A DNA stretch of 64,000 nt from Jiangella gansuensis DSM 44835 (GCF_000515395.1 NZ_KI911782.1:3346606-3410605), one strand, 5' to 3'; numbered from the stretch's first letter, positions 17,254-25,568 are shown. Notes: generated by a model from the sequence alone, not told the origin. Made by a program: numbers and translations.

Positions 17254-17789
17254 GCGGCGACCGCTGGGACCTCGTAGATGATCTCGATCCCGTCCTCGTC
17301 GTCCCACTGCTCGCCGACCTCGACGAAGCCGTACTGCAGCACCAGGTTGCGCGAGGCGAGATTTCCCGGCCCGACGGTCGCCCGGACGGTGTTCACGTGC
17401 GGGTCCTGCCCGGCCCGGTCGAGCATCAGCTCCAGCGCGGCCCGGGCATAGCCTCGTCGCCGGTGCGCCGGGTCGATCGCGTACCCGACCTCGACCATTC
17501 CGGCGTCGTCCGGCGGGCCGTGGAAGCCGGCCCGGCCGGCGGCGAGCCCGTGGTCGTCGTCCCAGACCACGCCGGTGATCCAGCCGGCGCTGGCGGGGTC
17601 GGCGACCACCTGCTCGCTGCGCATGCGCCACACGCTGCGCCAGTGGGGCCCGGCGAAGTACGGCGTCAATGCGACCGGCGAGTCGAGGTTGGCCGTGACG
17701 AGGTCGCCGTCGGCCAGTGCGCGCAATGTCCCGGCGCCCAACTGGACGATGCGGACGTGCGGTGTGGCGGTGCCCGTTGTGCTCATCAT
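17247..17789 (-). CDS. GNAT family N-acetyltransferase
   Basis: This is a 180-residue acyltransferase of the RimJ/RimL-like GNAT branch. The acetyl-CoA pyrophosphate loop is in EVGYAIDPAHRRRGYARAALELMLDRA, followed by VRATVGPGNLASRNLVLQYGF, which is typical of this branch. The acceptor is not predictable. The start is one of two adjacent ATG codons (17789 or 17786). The minus-strand stop is taken from the TGATCA of the palindrome at 17196-17253, so the last residues may have been shaped by that element. The gene stands alone, with the ArsR-SRPBCC gene upstream on the same strand. Confidence 0.85.
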   Translation of the reverse strand: MMSTTGTATPHVRIVQLGAGTLRALADGDLVTANLDSPVALTPYFAGPHWRSVWRMRSEQVVADPASAGWITGVVWDDDHGLAAGRAGFHGPPDDAGMVEVGYAIDPAHRRRGYARAALELMLDRAGQDPHVNTVRATVGPGNLASRNLVLQYGFVEVGEQWDDEDGIEIIYEVPAVAAP

Positions 17790-17837
17790 CGCCGCACATC
17801 ATCCCCGTCGGCGCGGCGTCGGACAAGCACGTCGGCG

Positions 17838-18632
17838 TCACGCGGGGGAGGGAAGCGGCTCACCGGTCTCGAGTAGCGTCTTCAGGCTCGCGACGAGCTC
17901 CGGCCAGCCGCCGCTGACGGCGTCGCGAACCGCGCTGCCGGGCGGGAAGTCGTCGTGTGTGACGGTGAGCTTGACCGTGTCGTCGCCGTGCGGCTCGATG
18001 ACGAACGTGACCTTGGACCGCTGCTCGCGGGCCCAGGCAGCGACCTCGTCCGGGTCCAGGCCGTGCACGGCGGCGAACTCCGACGTGAACGTGTGCCACG
18101 TGTAGGAGAGCCGGTTAGGCGGCTCGGCGGCCAGCACCACCTGCTCCGGGTCGGCGATCTGGACGCTGCCGTGGTTCCAGGTCATGGGCGCGCCGGGAGT
18201 CCAGTCGGTTTCCAGCGCGAGACCCCAGTAGCGGCGGGTGAACGCCGGGTCGGTGAGGGCTCGCCAGAGCTCCTCGGGGGTCGTCTTGATGTAGGTGGTG
18301 TAAACGAACGCGGTGTCGGTCATGGCAGGGGACTCCAGAGCTGTCTTGAGATCGGCCAGGGCCTGGGCGTGTCCGCGGTGGTATCGGCTGATCCAGCGGT
18401 CGGCGATGGCGTTGATCGGTTCGGCGTTGAGGAAGTGGTGCTTCTCGCGGCCGTGTTTGCGGGTGGTGACGAGGCGCGCATCCTCCAGGACGGCGAGGTG
18501 CTTGCTGACCGACTGCCGGGCCATGTCCAGCCCAGCGCACAGCTCCCGCAGGGTCTGCCCGTTACGCGCGTTCAGGCTGTCCAGCAGGGCGCGGCGGCTC
18601 GGATCGGCCAGCGCCTTGAAGACCTCGTCCAT
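17838..18632 (-). CDS. ArsR-type HTH fused to SRPBCC/AHSA1 domain
   Basis: This is a 264-residue two-domain protein. Residues 1-95 are an ArsR winged helix (FKALADPSRRALLDSL, LCAGLDMARQSVSKHLAVLEDARLV). Residues about 104-255 form an AHSA1-type SRPBCC ligand-binding fold (YIKTTPEELWRALTDPAFTRRYWG, SYTWHTF, LTVTHDDFPPGSAV). In many actinobacteria these are neighbouring or fused genes. ATG at 18632 is selected because GAAGGGAGG lies about ten bases upstream and the conserved HTH starts immediately. An in-frame ATG at 18323 marks the start of the second domain and is preceded by GGAG, so internal initiation is conceivable. The fusion may couple ligand binding to DNA release, but no ligand is known. 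Confidence 0.85.
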   Translation of the reverse strand: MDEVFKALADPSRRALLDSLNARNGQTLRELCAGLDMARQSVSKHLAVLEDARLVTTRKHGREKHHFLNAEPINAIADRWISRYHRGHAQALADLKTALESPAMTDTAFVYTTYIKTTPEELWRALTDPAFTRRYWGLALETDWTPGAPMTWNHGSVQIADPEQVVLAAEPPNRLSYTWHTFTSEFAAVHGLDPDEVAAWAREQRSKVTFVIEPHGDDTVKLTVTHDDFPPGSAVRDAVSGGWPELVASLKTLLETGEPLPSPA

Positions 18633-18725
18633 CGCGTGGCTGCCTCCCTTCGCCGGATGCGCAGCCTCATGGCTGCCTTTCTGCTGCCCACGATAGGCAA
18701 CCGTCCGGCTGCATGTCAACGTGCC

Positions 18726-18796
18726 GCCGACCGGAAATGATCACGTCCGGCATGGGATCGCACGCCGCACCATGCATGTGGGCATGGTGGAGCGGG
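18726..18796 (-). repeat. Dispersed hairpin-plus-tail repeat (family B, copy 1)
   Basis: Read on the minus strand, this has a hairpin (CCCGCTCCACCATG pairing imperfectly with CATGGTGCGGCG) followed by a constant tail CCATGCCGGACGTGATCATT. The same layout and tail occur at 32238-32308 and 56501-56575. This copy lies in the region between two divergent genes. Confidence 0.7.
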
Positions 18797-18858
18797 CAGA
18801 ATCCTGGTGGTGTGAGGGCGATCGGCCGAGCGTTGTCGTGGCGACGGGGGTGGCTGCG

Positions 18859-19662
18859 GTGCGGCTGGTGAGCGTGGGCGACGCGGAACTGGACGTGTCC
18901 GACGAGGGCGCCGGGGAGCCGGTGGTCCTCGTCCAGACGGCGCTGACGGCCGATGAGTTGCGGCCGCTGGCGACAGCGCTGCGCGAGGGGTACCGGACCG
19001 TCCTCTATCACCGCCGCGGCTACGGCAGGTCGAGCCCGGACGCCGGCCCGGGCTCGATCGTCCGCGCCGCCGCCGACTGCCGCCGGCTGCTCACGGCCCT
19101 GGGAATCGAACGGGCGCACGTCGTAGGCGTCTCCTACAGCGCCGCGGTCGCGCTGCAGGTGGCGGCCGGCGCACCGCATCGCGTCCGCAGCCTCGTACTG
19201 CTCGAACCGCCGCCGGTGCACGTACCCAGCGGACCTGACTTCCGCGCCGCCAACGACCGCCTGATCCGCATCCGCCGCGAGCACGGCGCCGCCGCGGCGC
19301 TCGACGAGTTCCTGAGCCTCGTCATCGGCTCGGAGTGGCGGTCCGACGTCGAGCGATACGTGCCAGGTGCGATCGCCCAGATGGAGCGCGACGCCGCCAC
19401 CTTCTTCGACACCGACCTCCCTGCCGTGCTGGCTTGGTCCTTCGGCCCCGCCGACGCCGCTCGCATCCGCTGCCCTGTGCTCCACGTCGGCGGCCAGCGG
19501 AGCGGACCATGGTTCGCCGAGGTCCGTGAGCAGCTCCTCGGCTGGTTCCCAGGCGCGGGCGACGTGACGATCGCCGGCGCCGACCATTCCTTGGCGATGA
19601 CCCACTGGCGCGAGGTCGCGGACGCCGTCGAGGCGTTTCTGCGCCGGCAGCCGCGGGCGTGA
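18859..19662 (+). CDS. Alpha/beta hydrolase
   Basis: This is a 267-residue alpha/beta-hydrolase-fold protein. It shows the oxyanion region GAGEPVVLVQ, the YHRRGYGRS segment, the nucleophile elbow GVSYSA, and the catalytic histidine in AGADHSLAM near the C-terminus. An acidic residue is likely near CPVLHVGGQRSG. The substrate cannot be assigned. The frame is open upstream to 18721, but that part overlaps the family B repeat at 18726-18796, so I place the start at GTG 18859, where homology to hydrolases begins; 18838 is an alternative. It converges on the PP2C gene with a 9-bp gap. Confidence 0.75.
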   Translation: MRLVSVGDAELDVSDEGAGEPVVLVQTALTADELRPLATALREGYRTVLYHRRGYGRSSPDAGPGSIVRAAADCRRLLTALGIERAHVVGVSYSAAVALQVAAGAPHRVRSLVLLEPPPVHVPSGPDFRAANDRLIRIRREHGAAAALDEFLSLVIGSEWRSDVERYVPGAIAQMERDAATFFDTDLPAVLAWSFGPADAARIRCPVLHVGGQRSGPWFAEVREQLLGWFPGAGDVTIAGADHSLAMTHWREVADAVEAFLRRQPRA

Positions 19663-19671
19663 CCGGTGTCG

Positions 19672-20496
19672 TCAGGTCGCCTGGTCGGCGGCCCGGCCGG
19701 ACACTGGCTGGGCGGGCGGCCGGGCGCCGTAGCGGCGGTAGACGACGGTGGCGTCGTCGTGGGCCTTCGTACGGGGCCAGCGCCGGCCGTGGGGGTCGCA
19801 GCCCTCGGCTGAGCGGACCCGCCGGATGAGTTCGTCCGGCCCGTGCGTCGCCACGACCTCCAGCAACTCGGACCACGCGAGCAGCCCGAACCGGTCGGCC
19901 GGCCGGCTCGCTCCATCGGTCAACAGCGCGACGGCGCGGACCTGCGAGCGAGAGACTCGGCCGGTGAGTGCCTGGTCGGCGGCCCGGGGGTCGACGCTGG
20001 CCACCCAGAAGCCGCCGTCGCGGTTGCGATACGTGCCGTAGGGCTCGCCGGGGTGGCGGGCGTGCACGCGGTCGAGCCGGTCGTCGTAGACGACCCGTTG
20101 GCCGCCGTCCAGGTCGATGATCAGCGGCGAGTCCGCCAGCACGAGCCATTCGAGGTGGTCGTCGCGCTCCCGCACCGCTGTCACCGTCGCCGACGGAGTA
20201 TCCGGATGCGCCAGGTCGCAGGATGACCCATGGCGCCCAGCGACGTGGTCGATGGCGTCCGCGAGGGCTTGCGTCATGGGTGACGACGGATCGGAGAGCC
20301 GGTCGATGAACGCCGCACCGAGCGTGTGGCTGAACCAGGCGACACCGTGCCCGCACCCCGTCGCCGTGCCCGGCGGTTTCCCGGCCCCGTCGACCACCAC
20401 CGCCGTGAACTCGGTGACGCCGGCGAAGTCCTCGTTGTCCCGCTCCGAGTGCCCCGCTTGCGTCGCGATCCGCGTGTACCCCGCCACGCCGGACAC
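19672..20496 (-). CDS. PP2C-type protein serine/threonine phosphatase
   Basis: This is a 274-residue member of the PPM/PP2C family. Metal-ligand motifs are visible in order: HSERDNEDFAGV, VVVDGAGKP, LLTDGASR and HDDATVVY. It is a single catalytic domain with no membrane segment or sensor domain. GTG at 20496 gives the complete domain but lacks a clear ribosome-binding site, so the mRNA may be leaderless. No partner kinase or anti-sigma gene is adjacent. The downstream hydrolase converges with almost no spacer. Confidence 0.75.
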   Translation of the reverse strand: MSGVAGYTRIATQAGHSERDNEDFAGVTEFTAVVVDGAGKPPGTATGCGHGVAWFSHTLGAAFIDRLSDPSSPMTQALADAIDHVAGRHGSSCDLAHPDTPSATVTAVRERDDHLEWLVLADSPLIIDLDGGQRVVYDDRLDRVHARHPGEPYGTYRNRDGGFWVASVDPRAADQALTGRVSRSQVRAVALLTDGASRPADRFGLLAWSELLEVVATHGPDELIRRVRSAEGCDPHGRRWPRTKAHDDATVVYRRYGARPPAQPVSGRAADQAT

Positions 20497-20513
20497 TCTA
20501 AGTGCGCGACAGC

Positions 20514-21269
20514 CTATGGCTCGATCGGCCGGACCCGCCCGCCGTAGCGCTCGTGCAGGGTGCGATTGTGGGCGTCGCCCGCCGCCAGATTTGCCGAGAT
20601 GAACACGGGCACGTCGTGCCCCATGGCGAGTAGCCGGCGACAGGTCAGCTCGGTGAGTACCTGGGCCACGAGGACTCCGGTGAACGACGACACCGCGCCG
20701 ACGCGCACGCCAGGCGTGATCTCGATGTCGGCGTCTCCGGGCGTCGCGCAGTTGTCGATCACCACGTCGGCCAGGTCGGCCAGGTGGGGGCCAGTGCTGT
20801 GGCGCGCGTGGACGGATCGCGTGTGCGCGAGCGACGTGATGGCGACAAGGCGGTGGCCGCGTTCGCGGACGAGTTGGGCCATTTCGACGACAGCGGCGTT
20901 GAGCCCGGAGTTCGACACGATGAGGAACATGTCGGCGGGGCTGATCTCGGCCAGTGCGTGTATTCGTCCGGCCAGGCCGGACTCGCGCTCGTACGTCGGG
21001 TCGAGGATCGAGGCGGGATCCTCGCCTCCGAACATCACCAGGTCCTTGACGGCGAGCATACCGACGGGCGCCAGGCCGCCGGCGCGCCCGGCGAGCTCCA
21101 GCGTGACGATCCGCGAGTGCCCGGTGCCGAACGCCTGCAGGATGCCGCCGGCGGCGATCGCCTCTGCCACCAACGAGGCGGCCTCCTGGATCGCAGGCAG
21201 CTGCGTGGTGAGAACACGGTCCACCATGCCGGCGGCGCGGGTGGCGTACTCAGACTCGATCACGTTCAC
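20514..21269 (-). CDS. SIS domain protein (UPF0309-like)
   Basis: This is a 251-residue sugar-isomerase-domain protein. The phosphosugar-binding motifs are ILQAFGTGHSRIVTLELAGRAGGLAP and MFLIVSNSGLNAAVVEMAQLVRERGHRLVAITS. It resembles the UPF0309 family found beside sugar and ceramidase-like catabolic genes. It may bind or isomerise a phosphorylated amino sugar. Start GTG 21269 is the longest; GTG 21263 fits the GGAG spacing better. Just upstream on the same strand is a broken ceramidase-like gene (21324-21780), so this may be the surviving member of a damaged operon. Confidence 0.8.
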   Translation of the reverse strand: MNVIESEYATRAAGMVDRVLTTQLPAIQEAASLVAEAIAAGGILQAFGTGHSRIVTLELAGRAGGLAPVGMLAVKDLVMFGGEDPASILDPTYERESGLAGRIHALAEISPADMFLIVSNSGLNAAVVEMAQLVRERGHRLVAITSLAHTRSVHARHSTGPHLADLADVVIDNCATPGDADIEITPGVRVGAVSSFTGVLVAQVLTELTCRRLLAMGHDVPVFISANLAAGDAHNRTLHERYGGRVRPIEP

Positions 21270-21323
21270 TCCATTCCTGTGCGACGGACGCAGCTACCTT
21301 CACGGCGGCGTCGGGCCACTTTC

Positions 21324-21780
21324 TCACCGCTTCAACTGCACCGGGCTGACGAGGGTCTCGTACGTCGGCGGCGTCTGCGCCGCGGGCAGATAGCCGAGGT
21401 ATCCGTTGGTGTAACCGAGAACGACGACATCCGGTCCGGCCGCGCCGCGGATCGATTCCCCGAGCTCGAGGAACAGCTCTGCGGGTATGGCGACGAGCGT
21501 GATGCCGCCGAGTCCGACCGCCTGGATCTCGACGTCGTACGGCTCACCGTGTCCGCGGCTTGCGAGGTCATGCGCGATGCGCCGGCCCTGTTCGAACACC
21601 AGGCGGGGTGTGCCGGGTACTGATGTTGCCGGCGGCGCCGGTCGCGGCGACGACCCAGCGTCCAGGAGCGGCCAGGGCCCGTCGGATCCCCCCGTTGAGG
21701 TCGGCGCTGACGTCGCTGTTGTCCGCGGGCAGGACGGTCGGATGCACCGGAGAGACCGTGATGACACCGACGACTGCGAC
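21324..21780 (-). pseudogene. Neutral ceramidase-like remnant (truncated, frameshifted)
   Basis: The C-terminal end of a neutral/alkaline ceramidase-like protein is visible on the minus strand: VEIQAVGLGGITLVAIPAE and VVLGYTNGYLGYLPAAQTPP match the family's closing region. Upstream of about 21608 the homology continues in another frame (HPTVLPADNSDVSADLNGG, VVAATGAAGNISTRHT), so at least one frameshift is present. Homology stops near 21780, where an unrelated gene fragment on the other strand begins. The N-terminal two-thirds of the protein is missing. It lies 54 bp upstream of the SIS gene. Family assignment is by recognised motifs only. Confidence 0.6.
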
Positions 21781-21924
21781 CGGCCCTACCAGAGCAACCG
21801 GAAGATCGACTACATCTTCGTAGACACCCGGCACTTCGAAGTCGGCCCAGATTCCGGCTGGGTGATCTCCACACCGTTCTCCGATCACCGTATCGTCGTC
21901 GGCGACGTGACGCTGAGGCACTGA
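21770..21924 (+). pseudogene. Endonuclease/exonuclease/phosphatase C-terminal remnant
   Basis: About 50 residues match the end of the EEP (DNase I-like) fold: RKIDYIFVDTRHFEV and STPFSDHRIVVGDVTL, where SDHR contains the catalytic histidine. No start codon or N-terminal domain is present. The fragment begins where the ceramidase-like remnant on the opposite strand ends. It is followed 9 bp later by the metallophosphoesterase gene, which may once have formed an operon with it. Confidence 0.6.
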
Positions 21925-21933
21925 GGAGCCGAG

Positions 21934-23763
21934 ATGAGTCGCACGAGGAGAAGGCTGCTGGCCGCGAGCGTGGCGGTGCTCGTCCTACCGCTGGGGATGG
22001 CGGCACCGGCCACCGGGTCCTCCGGGTCTGCCGGGTCGGACGGGTCGCGGGAGGAGTTCCGGGTCCTGCCGTACCTGCAGAGCCCCAGCGCCTCGGGGAT
22101 CCGGGTCACATGGTTCACCGAGGACGGCGAACCCGGGCTGCTGACCGTCCGCGGACCCGGTATCCGGGGGAGCCTCACCTACGAGGTCGCGGGAGAGTTG
22201 CGGCCCGAGCTCGCCTACACCGACGCCGAGCGCTCCCAGCTGATCCCCGGCCTGGAACAGGGCAGCTGGCTGCTGGGCCCGGACAACTACAAGCACACCG
22301 AGCTGATCGACGGGCTACGGCCCGGCCACCGCTATCGGTACACCGTGCGGCAGGGCGACTCGACGTTCGAGGGCCGCTTCGAGACCGCCCCCACCGCCGA
22401 CGACTGGCGGCATGTCCGGCTGGTCGCCATGTCGGACTCGGAGACGGAGCCGCTGGGCCGGGTGCAGAAGCGCGAGTGGGCGCCCGGAACTGTTGCCGAC
22501 GGCGGCGAGGCCAGGCCGTCGGCCGACGTGGGGTCGGCGTGGGACCAGGTCCACGGCACCACCACCCTGTCCGGCTCCCGGGTGCTGCGTTACCCGCTCA
22601 CCGAGGACGAGGGCCTGCGCCGCAACCTCGCCGCCGTCGAGCAGCGCTCGCCCGATGCCGTCCTGTTCGCCGGCGACCTCGTCCAGGGCGGCGGCTACCA
22701 GCCGGGGTGGGACGAGTTCTTCCGGCACACCGCGGGGGACAGCGGCGACCTTCTCACGTCGGTGCCGATCCTCCCCGCACTCGGGAACTGGGAGAGCTTC
22801 GGGGCCGTCAACGGCGGGTACGGGACGCCCGACGACCGGACGCCGGTGGTGCGGTCCCGGGCGAAGTTCCACGCCTATTTCGATGGGCCGGACAACGGAA
22901 CGCCGCAGTACCGGGACAACTACTACCGGATCGACTACGGGCCGGTCACCATCCTGACGCTGGACAGCAACAACGGGGAGCCCGACGACAGTCCCGCGCA
23001 GTACGCGCCCGAGGACAAGCTGACCGGGCGCGAGTACACCGGGCCGGGCACCGACACGCAGTCGAACTTCACCCGCGCCGAATACGAAAGTGCTGGCGGC
23101 ACCGACCTGTCCGACTTCGGTCACGGCAGCGAGCAATGGGACTGGGTCGAGCAGGAACTCATCGACGCCCGCGCCGACGGCCGGGTCGTCCTCGTCCAGT
23201 TCCACCATGCCCCCTACAGCTCGGGCGAGCACGGACTGCCCATGAACCACGAGCTCACCTCGGGGCAGGGCGGCACGCCCATGCGGGTGTACCACCCGCT
23301 GTTCGAGCAGTACGGTGTCGCCGCCGTGCTCTCCGGGCACAGCGAGATGCTCGAGCGCAGCTTCGTGGACTCCGACGGCGACGGCGTCGGAGTCCACTAC
23401 TACGACGTCGGCGTGGCCGGTGACGGCCTGCGCGGGGTCCGCCGCGAGGGGGCCTCGTTCGACAGCGCCCCGCTCGGTTACAACCCGTTCAGCCGGTGGA
23501 CCGCCGACCTGGACGCACCGGAACGGTGGACGTCGGCAGACGGCGTTCCGCACCTGGTCGACGGCGGCAAGCACTACGGCCATCTGGAGATCAACGTGGA
23601 GCGGGTCCGCGGCGACGACGAGCGGAGCGCGCGCGTCACGCTCACGCCGGTGCACCTCTTCCCCGTCCTCGACGACGACCTGAGCGTCACCAGGACCGAA
23701 CGCCGGACCTACGACGACGAGACCGTCATCGACATCGGCCGAGACGGCACACCCATCGGCTGA
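21934..23763 (+). CDS. Secreted purple-acid-phosphatase-like metallophosphoesterase
   Basis: This is a 609-residue exported phosphoesterase. A signal peptide (RRRLLAASVAVLVLPLGMAAPATG) is followed by a fibronectin-like N-terminal domain (residues about 40-140: VLPYLQSPSASGIRVTWFTEDG, LRPGHRYRYTV). The calcineurin-like domain supplies metal ligands in VLFAGDLVQGG, ALGNWES, VQFHHAPYSSGEHG and AVLSGHSEMLE. The usual GNHE reads GNWE, so one ligand position is altered. It probably releases phosphate from organic phosphoesters outside the cell. GAGGAG precedes ATG 21934 closely. It starts 9 bp after an EEP remnant and converges on a SnoaL-like gene across a strong hairpin. Confidence 0.82.
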   Translation: MSRTRRRLLAASVAVLVLPLGMAAPATGSSGSAGSDGSREEFRVLPYLQSPSASGIRVTWFTEDGEPGLLTVRGPGIRGSLTYEVAGELRPELAYTDAERSQLIPGLEQGSWLLGPDNYKHTELIDGLRPGHRYRYTVRQGDSTFEGRFETAPTADDWRHVRLVAMSDSETEPLGRVQKREWAPGTVADGGEARPSADVGSAWDQVHGTTTLSGSRVLRYPLTEDEGLRRNLAAVEQRSPDAVLFAGDLVQGGGYQPGWDEFFRHTAGDSGDLLTSVPILPALGNWESFGAVNGGYGTPDDRTPVVRSRAKFHAYFDGPDNGTPQYRDNYYRIDYGPVTILTLDSNNGEPDDSPAQYAPEDKLTGREYTGPGTDTQSNFTRAEYESAGGTDLSDFGHGSEQWDWVEQELIDARADGRVVLVQFHHAPYSSGEHGLPMNHELTSGQGGTPMRVYHPLFEQYGVAAVLSGHSEMLERSFVDSDGDGVGVHYYDVGVAGDGLRGVRREGASFDSAPLGYNPFSRWTADLDAPERWTSADGVPHLVDGGKHYGHLEINVERVRGDDERSARVTLTPVHLFPVLDDDLSVTRTERRTYDDETVIDIGRDGTPIG

Positions 23764-23769
23764 GCCGAA

Positions 23770-23804
23770 CCGGGCCGGGCGGCGGTCGTCGCCGTCCGGC
23801 CCGG
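23770..23804. terminator. Bidirectional terminator hairpin
   Basis: A 15-bp stem with one mismatch (left 23770-23784, right 23790-23804) and the 5-nt loop gtcgt lies in the 47 bp between two convergent genes. It is the only sizeable structure there. Confidence 0.65.
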
Positions 23805-23810
23805 CGCGGT

Positions 23811-24182
23811 TCAGCGGACCTCGTCCTCGTTCAGCGGGATCACCCAGGCACGCCGCTCGCAGATGAGCCCGTCGCGCATGACGAACACCTCCGCCATGGA
23901 CAGTCGCTGGACCGACCCGTCCTGCTGCGGCACCCGCCCGATCAGCTCGGCCATGACGGTGTCGCCCTCCTCGACCATGCGGACGACCTCCAGCTCCGGA
24001 TCGCCGGCGAATCCCGGGCCCTCGATGGCGGCGTCGTAGGCGGCCTTGCCCTCGAGGCGGAAGGCGCCGAATACCGTCCAAATGATGTCGTCGGTCAGGC
24101 AGCTGAGGATTTGAGCGTGGTCGGTGCGACGGAACCCGTCGAGGTAGCGGTGGACGGTCTCCGTGTTACGGGATGCCGGCAT
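23811..24182 (-). CDS. SnoaL-like/NTF2-fold protein
   Basis: This is a 123-residue small protein of the NTF2-like/SnoaL superfamily. Features are TETVHRYLDGFRRTDHAQILSCLTDDIIWTVFG, KAAYDAAIEGP, GDTVMAELIGRV and AEVFVMRDGLICERRAWVIPL, the usual cone-shaped fold of about 120 residues. Members include enzymes and binding proteins; no catalytic assignment is possible. ATG 24182 is chosen because GAAGGAG lies nine bases upstream. The open frame to 24359 overlaps the divergent gene and is rejected. Confidence 0.8.
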   Translation of the reverse strand: MPASRNTETVHRYLDGFRRTDHAQILSCLTDDIIWTVFGAFRLEGKAAYDAAIEGPGFAGDPELEVVRMVEEGDTVMAELIGRVPQQDGSVQRLSMAEVFVMRDGLICERRAWVIPLNEDEVR

Positions 24183-24295
24183 CGTGCGGTACTCCTTCGT
24201 CTGTGGTTGCTCGTACTGACCGGCCCCGACCCTAGACGTCATCGCCCTGTGTCGAAGATCACCCCCGGGGGTTGCCCGGCTTCGACGATGACGCC

Positions 24296-25339
24296 GTGAG
24301 TGGGCCACGAGCGACAGCGTCCAGGGAGTGGCTGGACTTCGTCCGCCGGGAGTACCCACTGACCGAGGTCACGCTGGTGCGTGATCTCGGCGGCAACTAC
24401 AACCTGAACCTCCAGGTCTCCACCCGGCAGGGCGCCATGGTCGTCCGGGTCGCGCCCGAGTGGGTCGGGACGGACCGGCTGGTGGCGGTACAGGCGGTGC
24501 GTGATCATCCCCGCCGCCGAGGGTGGCCGATTCCCCGGACGGTGCCTACTCGGGCGGGCGAGGGCATGGCTCGGCTGCACAGCCGGCTCGTGGAGGTCGA
24601 GCAGTACGCCGAGCCCCGCGGCACGCCCATGACCACCTGGCCCGCGATCGGGGCCGGCCTGCCGTGGCTCGCCCGGCTCCACGACGCCCTCCGCACCGCA
24701 CCGTCCCCACCGGCAGCCGCCCACCCGCCGATGGTGAACCAGGTCGAGGCCGATGCGGTGCTCGGCCCCGCAATCGCGGCGATCCGGGCCTGGGTCCTGT
24801 TCGCCGAGGAAGCTGCGTATGTCGTGGCCGCCGAGCGGCTGGCCACGAGTCTCGCGTCGGCGCGCCGTCGTTTCGATCTCCCCCGTCAGTTGGTCCACGG
24901 CGACTTCTGGGCCGGCAACGTCCGACTCGCCGGCGACCAGCTCACCCTGCTGCTCGCCCTGGACTTCCGCGGCGAACGTCCCCGCGTCGACGACCTGGCG
25001 CTCACCCTGTTCTTCGTCAACGAACACCTGGGCCGCGACGACACCTCGCCCGACCGCATCGCCACGCTCCGCGCCCTCGTCGACCGCTACGACGCCGCGC
25101 TTACGGACCCACTCAGCGCGTCCGAACGTGCTGCCCTTCCCTACGCGATCCTCCGCACGCCGCTGACGTTCCTCCGCGACCCTCGCCCACGTCGGCCCGG
25201 CCAGCCGTGCCGAGCTGACCACGCTGCGCGGCCCGCAGTACGCATGGGCGCAGCGTCTCCTCGACACCCCCAGCTGGTGGACGGCGTTCAGCTGACGGCT
25301 CGACGCGGGGCCAGCGCCTGGTATCACGCCGATGGTTGA
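24296..25339 (+). CDS. Aminoglycoside phosphotransferase-fold kinase with frameshifted C-terminus
   Basis: This is an APH/choline-kinase-fold protein. The catalytic loop is LVHGDFWAGNV and the metal-binding segment is LDFRGERPRVDDLALTLFF; the N-terminal lobe includes VRDLGGNYNLNLQV. To about 25181 the frame reads as normal family sequence (ILRTPLTFLRD). If one C of the run at 25180-25182 is removed, the next frame gives LAHVGPASRAEL, then GPQYAWAQRLLDTPSWWTAFS and a stop at 25293-25295, which is a typical end for this family. The present frame instead runs on as Arg/Pro-rich sequence to 25339. The stop used (25337-25339) lies inside the palindrome at 25333-25378. GTG 24296 is a likely start; TTG 24272 is possible. 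It could be a pseudogene, a tolerated tail change or a sequencing error. Confidence 0.7.
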   Translation: MSGPRATASREWLDFVRREYPLTEVTLVRDLGGNYNLNLQVSTRQGAMVVRVAPEWVGTDRLVAVQAVRDHPRRRGWPIPRTVPTRAGEGMARLHSRLVEVEQYAEPRGTPMTTWPAIGAGLPWLARLHDALRTAPSPPAAAHPPMVNQVEADAVLGPAIAAIRAWVLFAEEAAYVVAAERLATSLASARRRFDLPRQLVHGDFWAGNVRLAGDQLTLLLALDFRGERPRVDDLALTLFFVNEHLGRDDTSPDRIATLRALVDRYDAALTDPLSASERAALPYAILRTPLTFLRDPRPRRPGQPCRADHAARPAVRMGAASPRHPQLVDGVQLTARRGASAWYHADG

Positions 25340-25378
25340 GGGATCTGGGTCGTCATAGCCGCCCAGATCCCTCAACCA
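25333..25378. repeat. Dispersed palindrome, GATC-armed (family A loop)
   Basis: TGGTTGAGGGATCTGGG (25333-25349) pairs exactly with 25362-25378. The 12-nt loop contains GTCATAGC, the same motif as in the loops at 2899-2950 and 16025-16080, although the arms are unrelated. It overlaps the end of the kinase-fold gene and lies between it and tRNA-Gly. Confidence 0.8.
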
Positions 25379-25447
25379 CTCCGCGGCACACACACATCGT
25401 CGTCCTCGGCAGCGGCCAACAATCGACCATTTCGCGGCGGAGCTTCG

Positions 25448-25495
25448 ATGGCGGGTGGTTTGGTGGCGCCATAACCCCACCAAAGCGCCCGCCAT
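25448..25495. repeat. Imperfect hairpin in the kinase-tRNA spacer
   Basis: Arms at 25448-25466 and 25477-25495 (ATGGCGGGTGGTTTGGTGG against its complement) pair with two mismatches around a 10-nt loop. It is the second palindrome in the 229-bp spacer between the kinase-fold gene and tRNA-Gly. It lacks the GATC core of the others. Confidence 0.55.
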
Positions 25496-25568
25496 GGCCG
25501 GGACGTCGGCGGCACAGCGATCCGGGCGCGAGGGTTCCTGGTGCCCGCCGCCGTCGCGCCGGCGGGGA

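Noticed and set aside
22315-24081. A 588-codon minus-strand frame across the metallophosphoesterase
   Set aside because: The plus-strand protein has a signal peptide and metal motifs; the antisense translation is low-complexity Val/Gly/Arg.
24296-25339. An aminoglycoside resistance gene
   Set aside because: Only the generic phosphotransferase fold is visible; there is no similarity to a specific resistance enzyme and the end is frameshifted.
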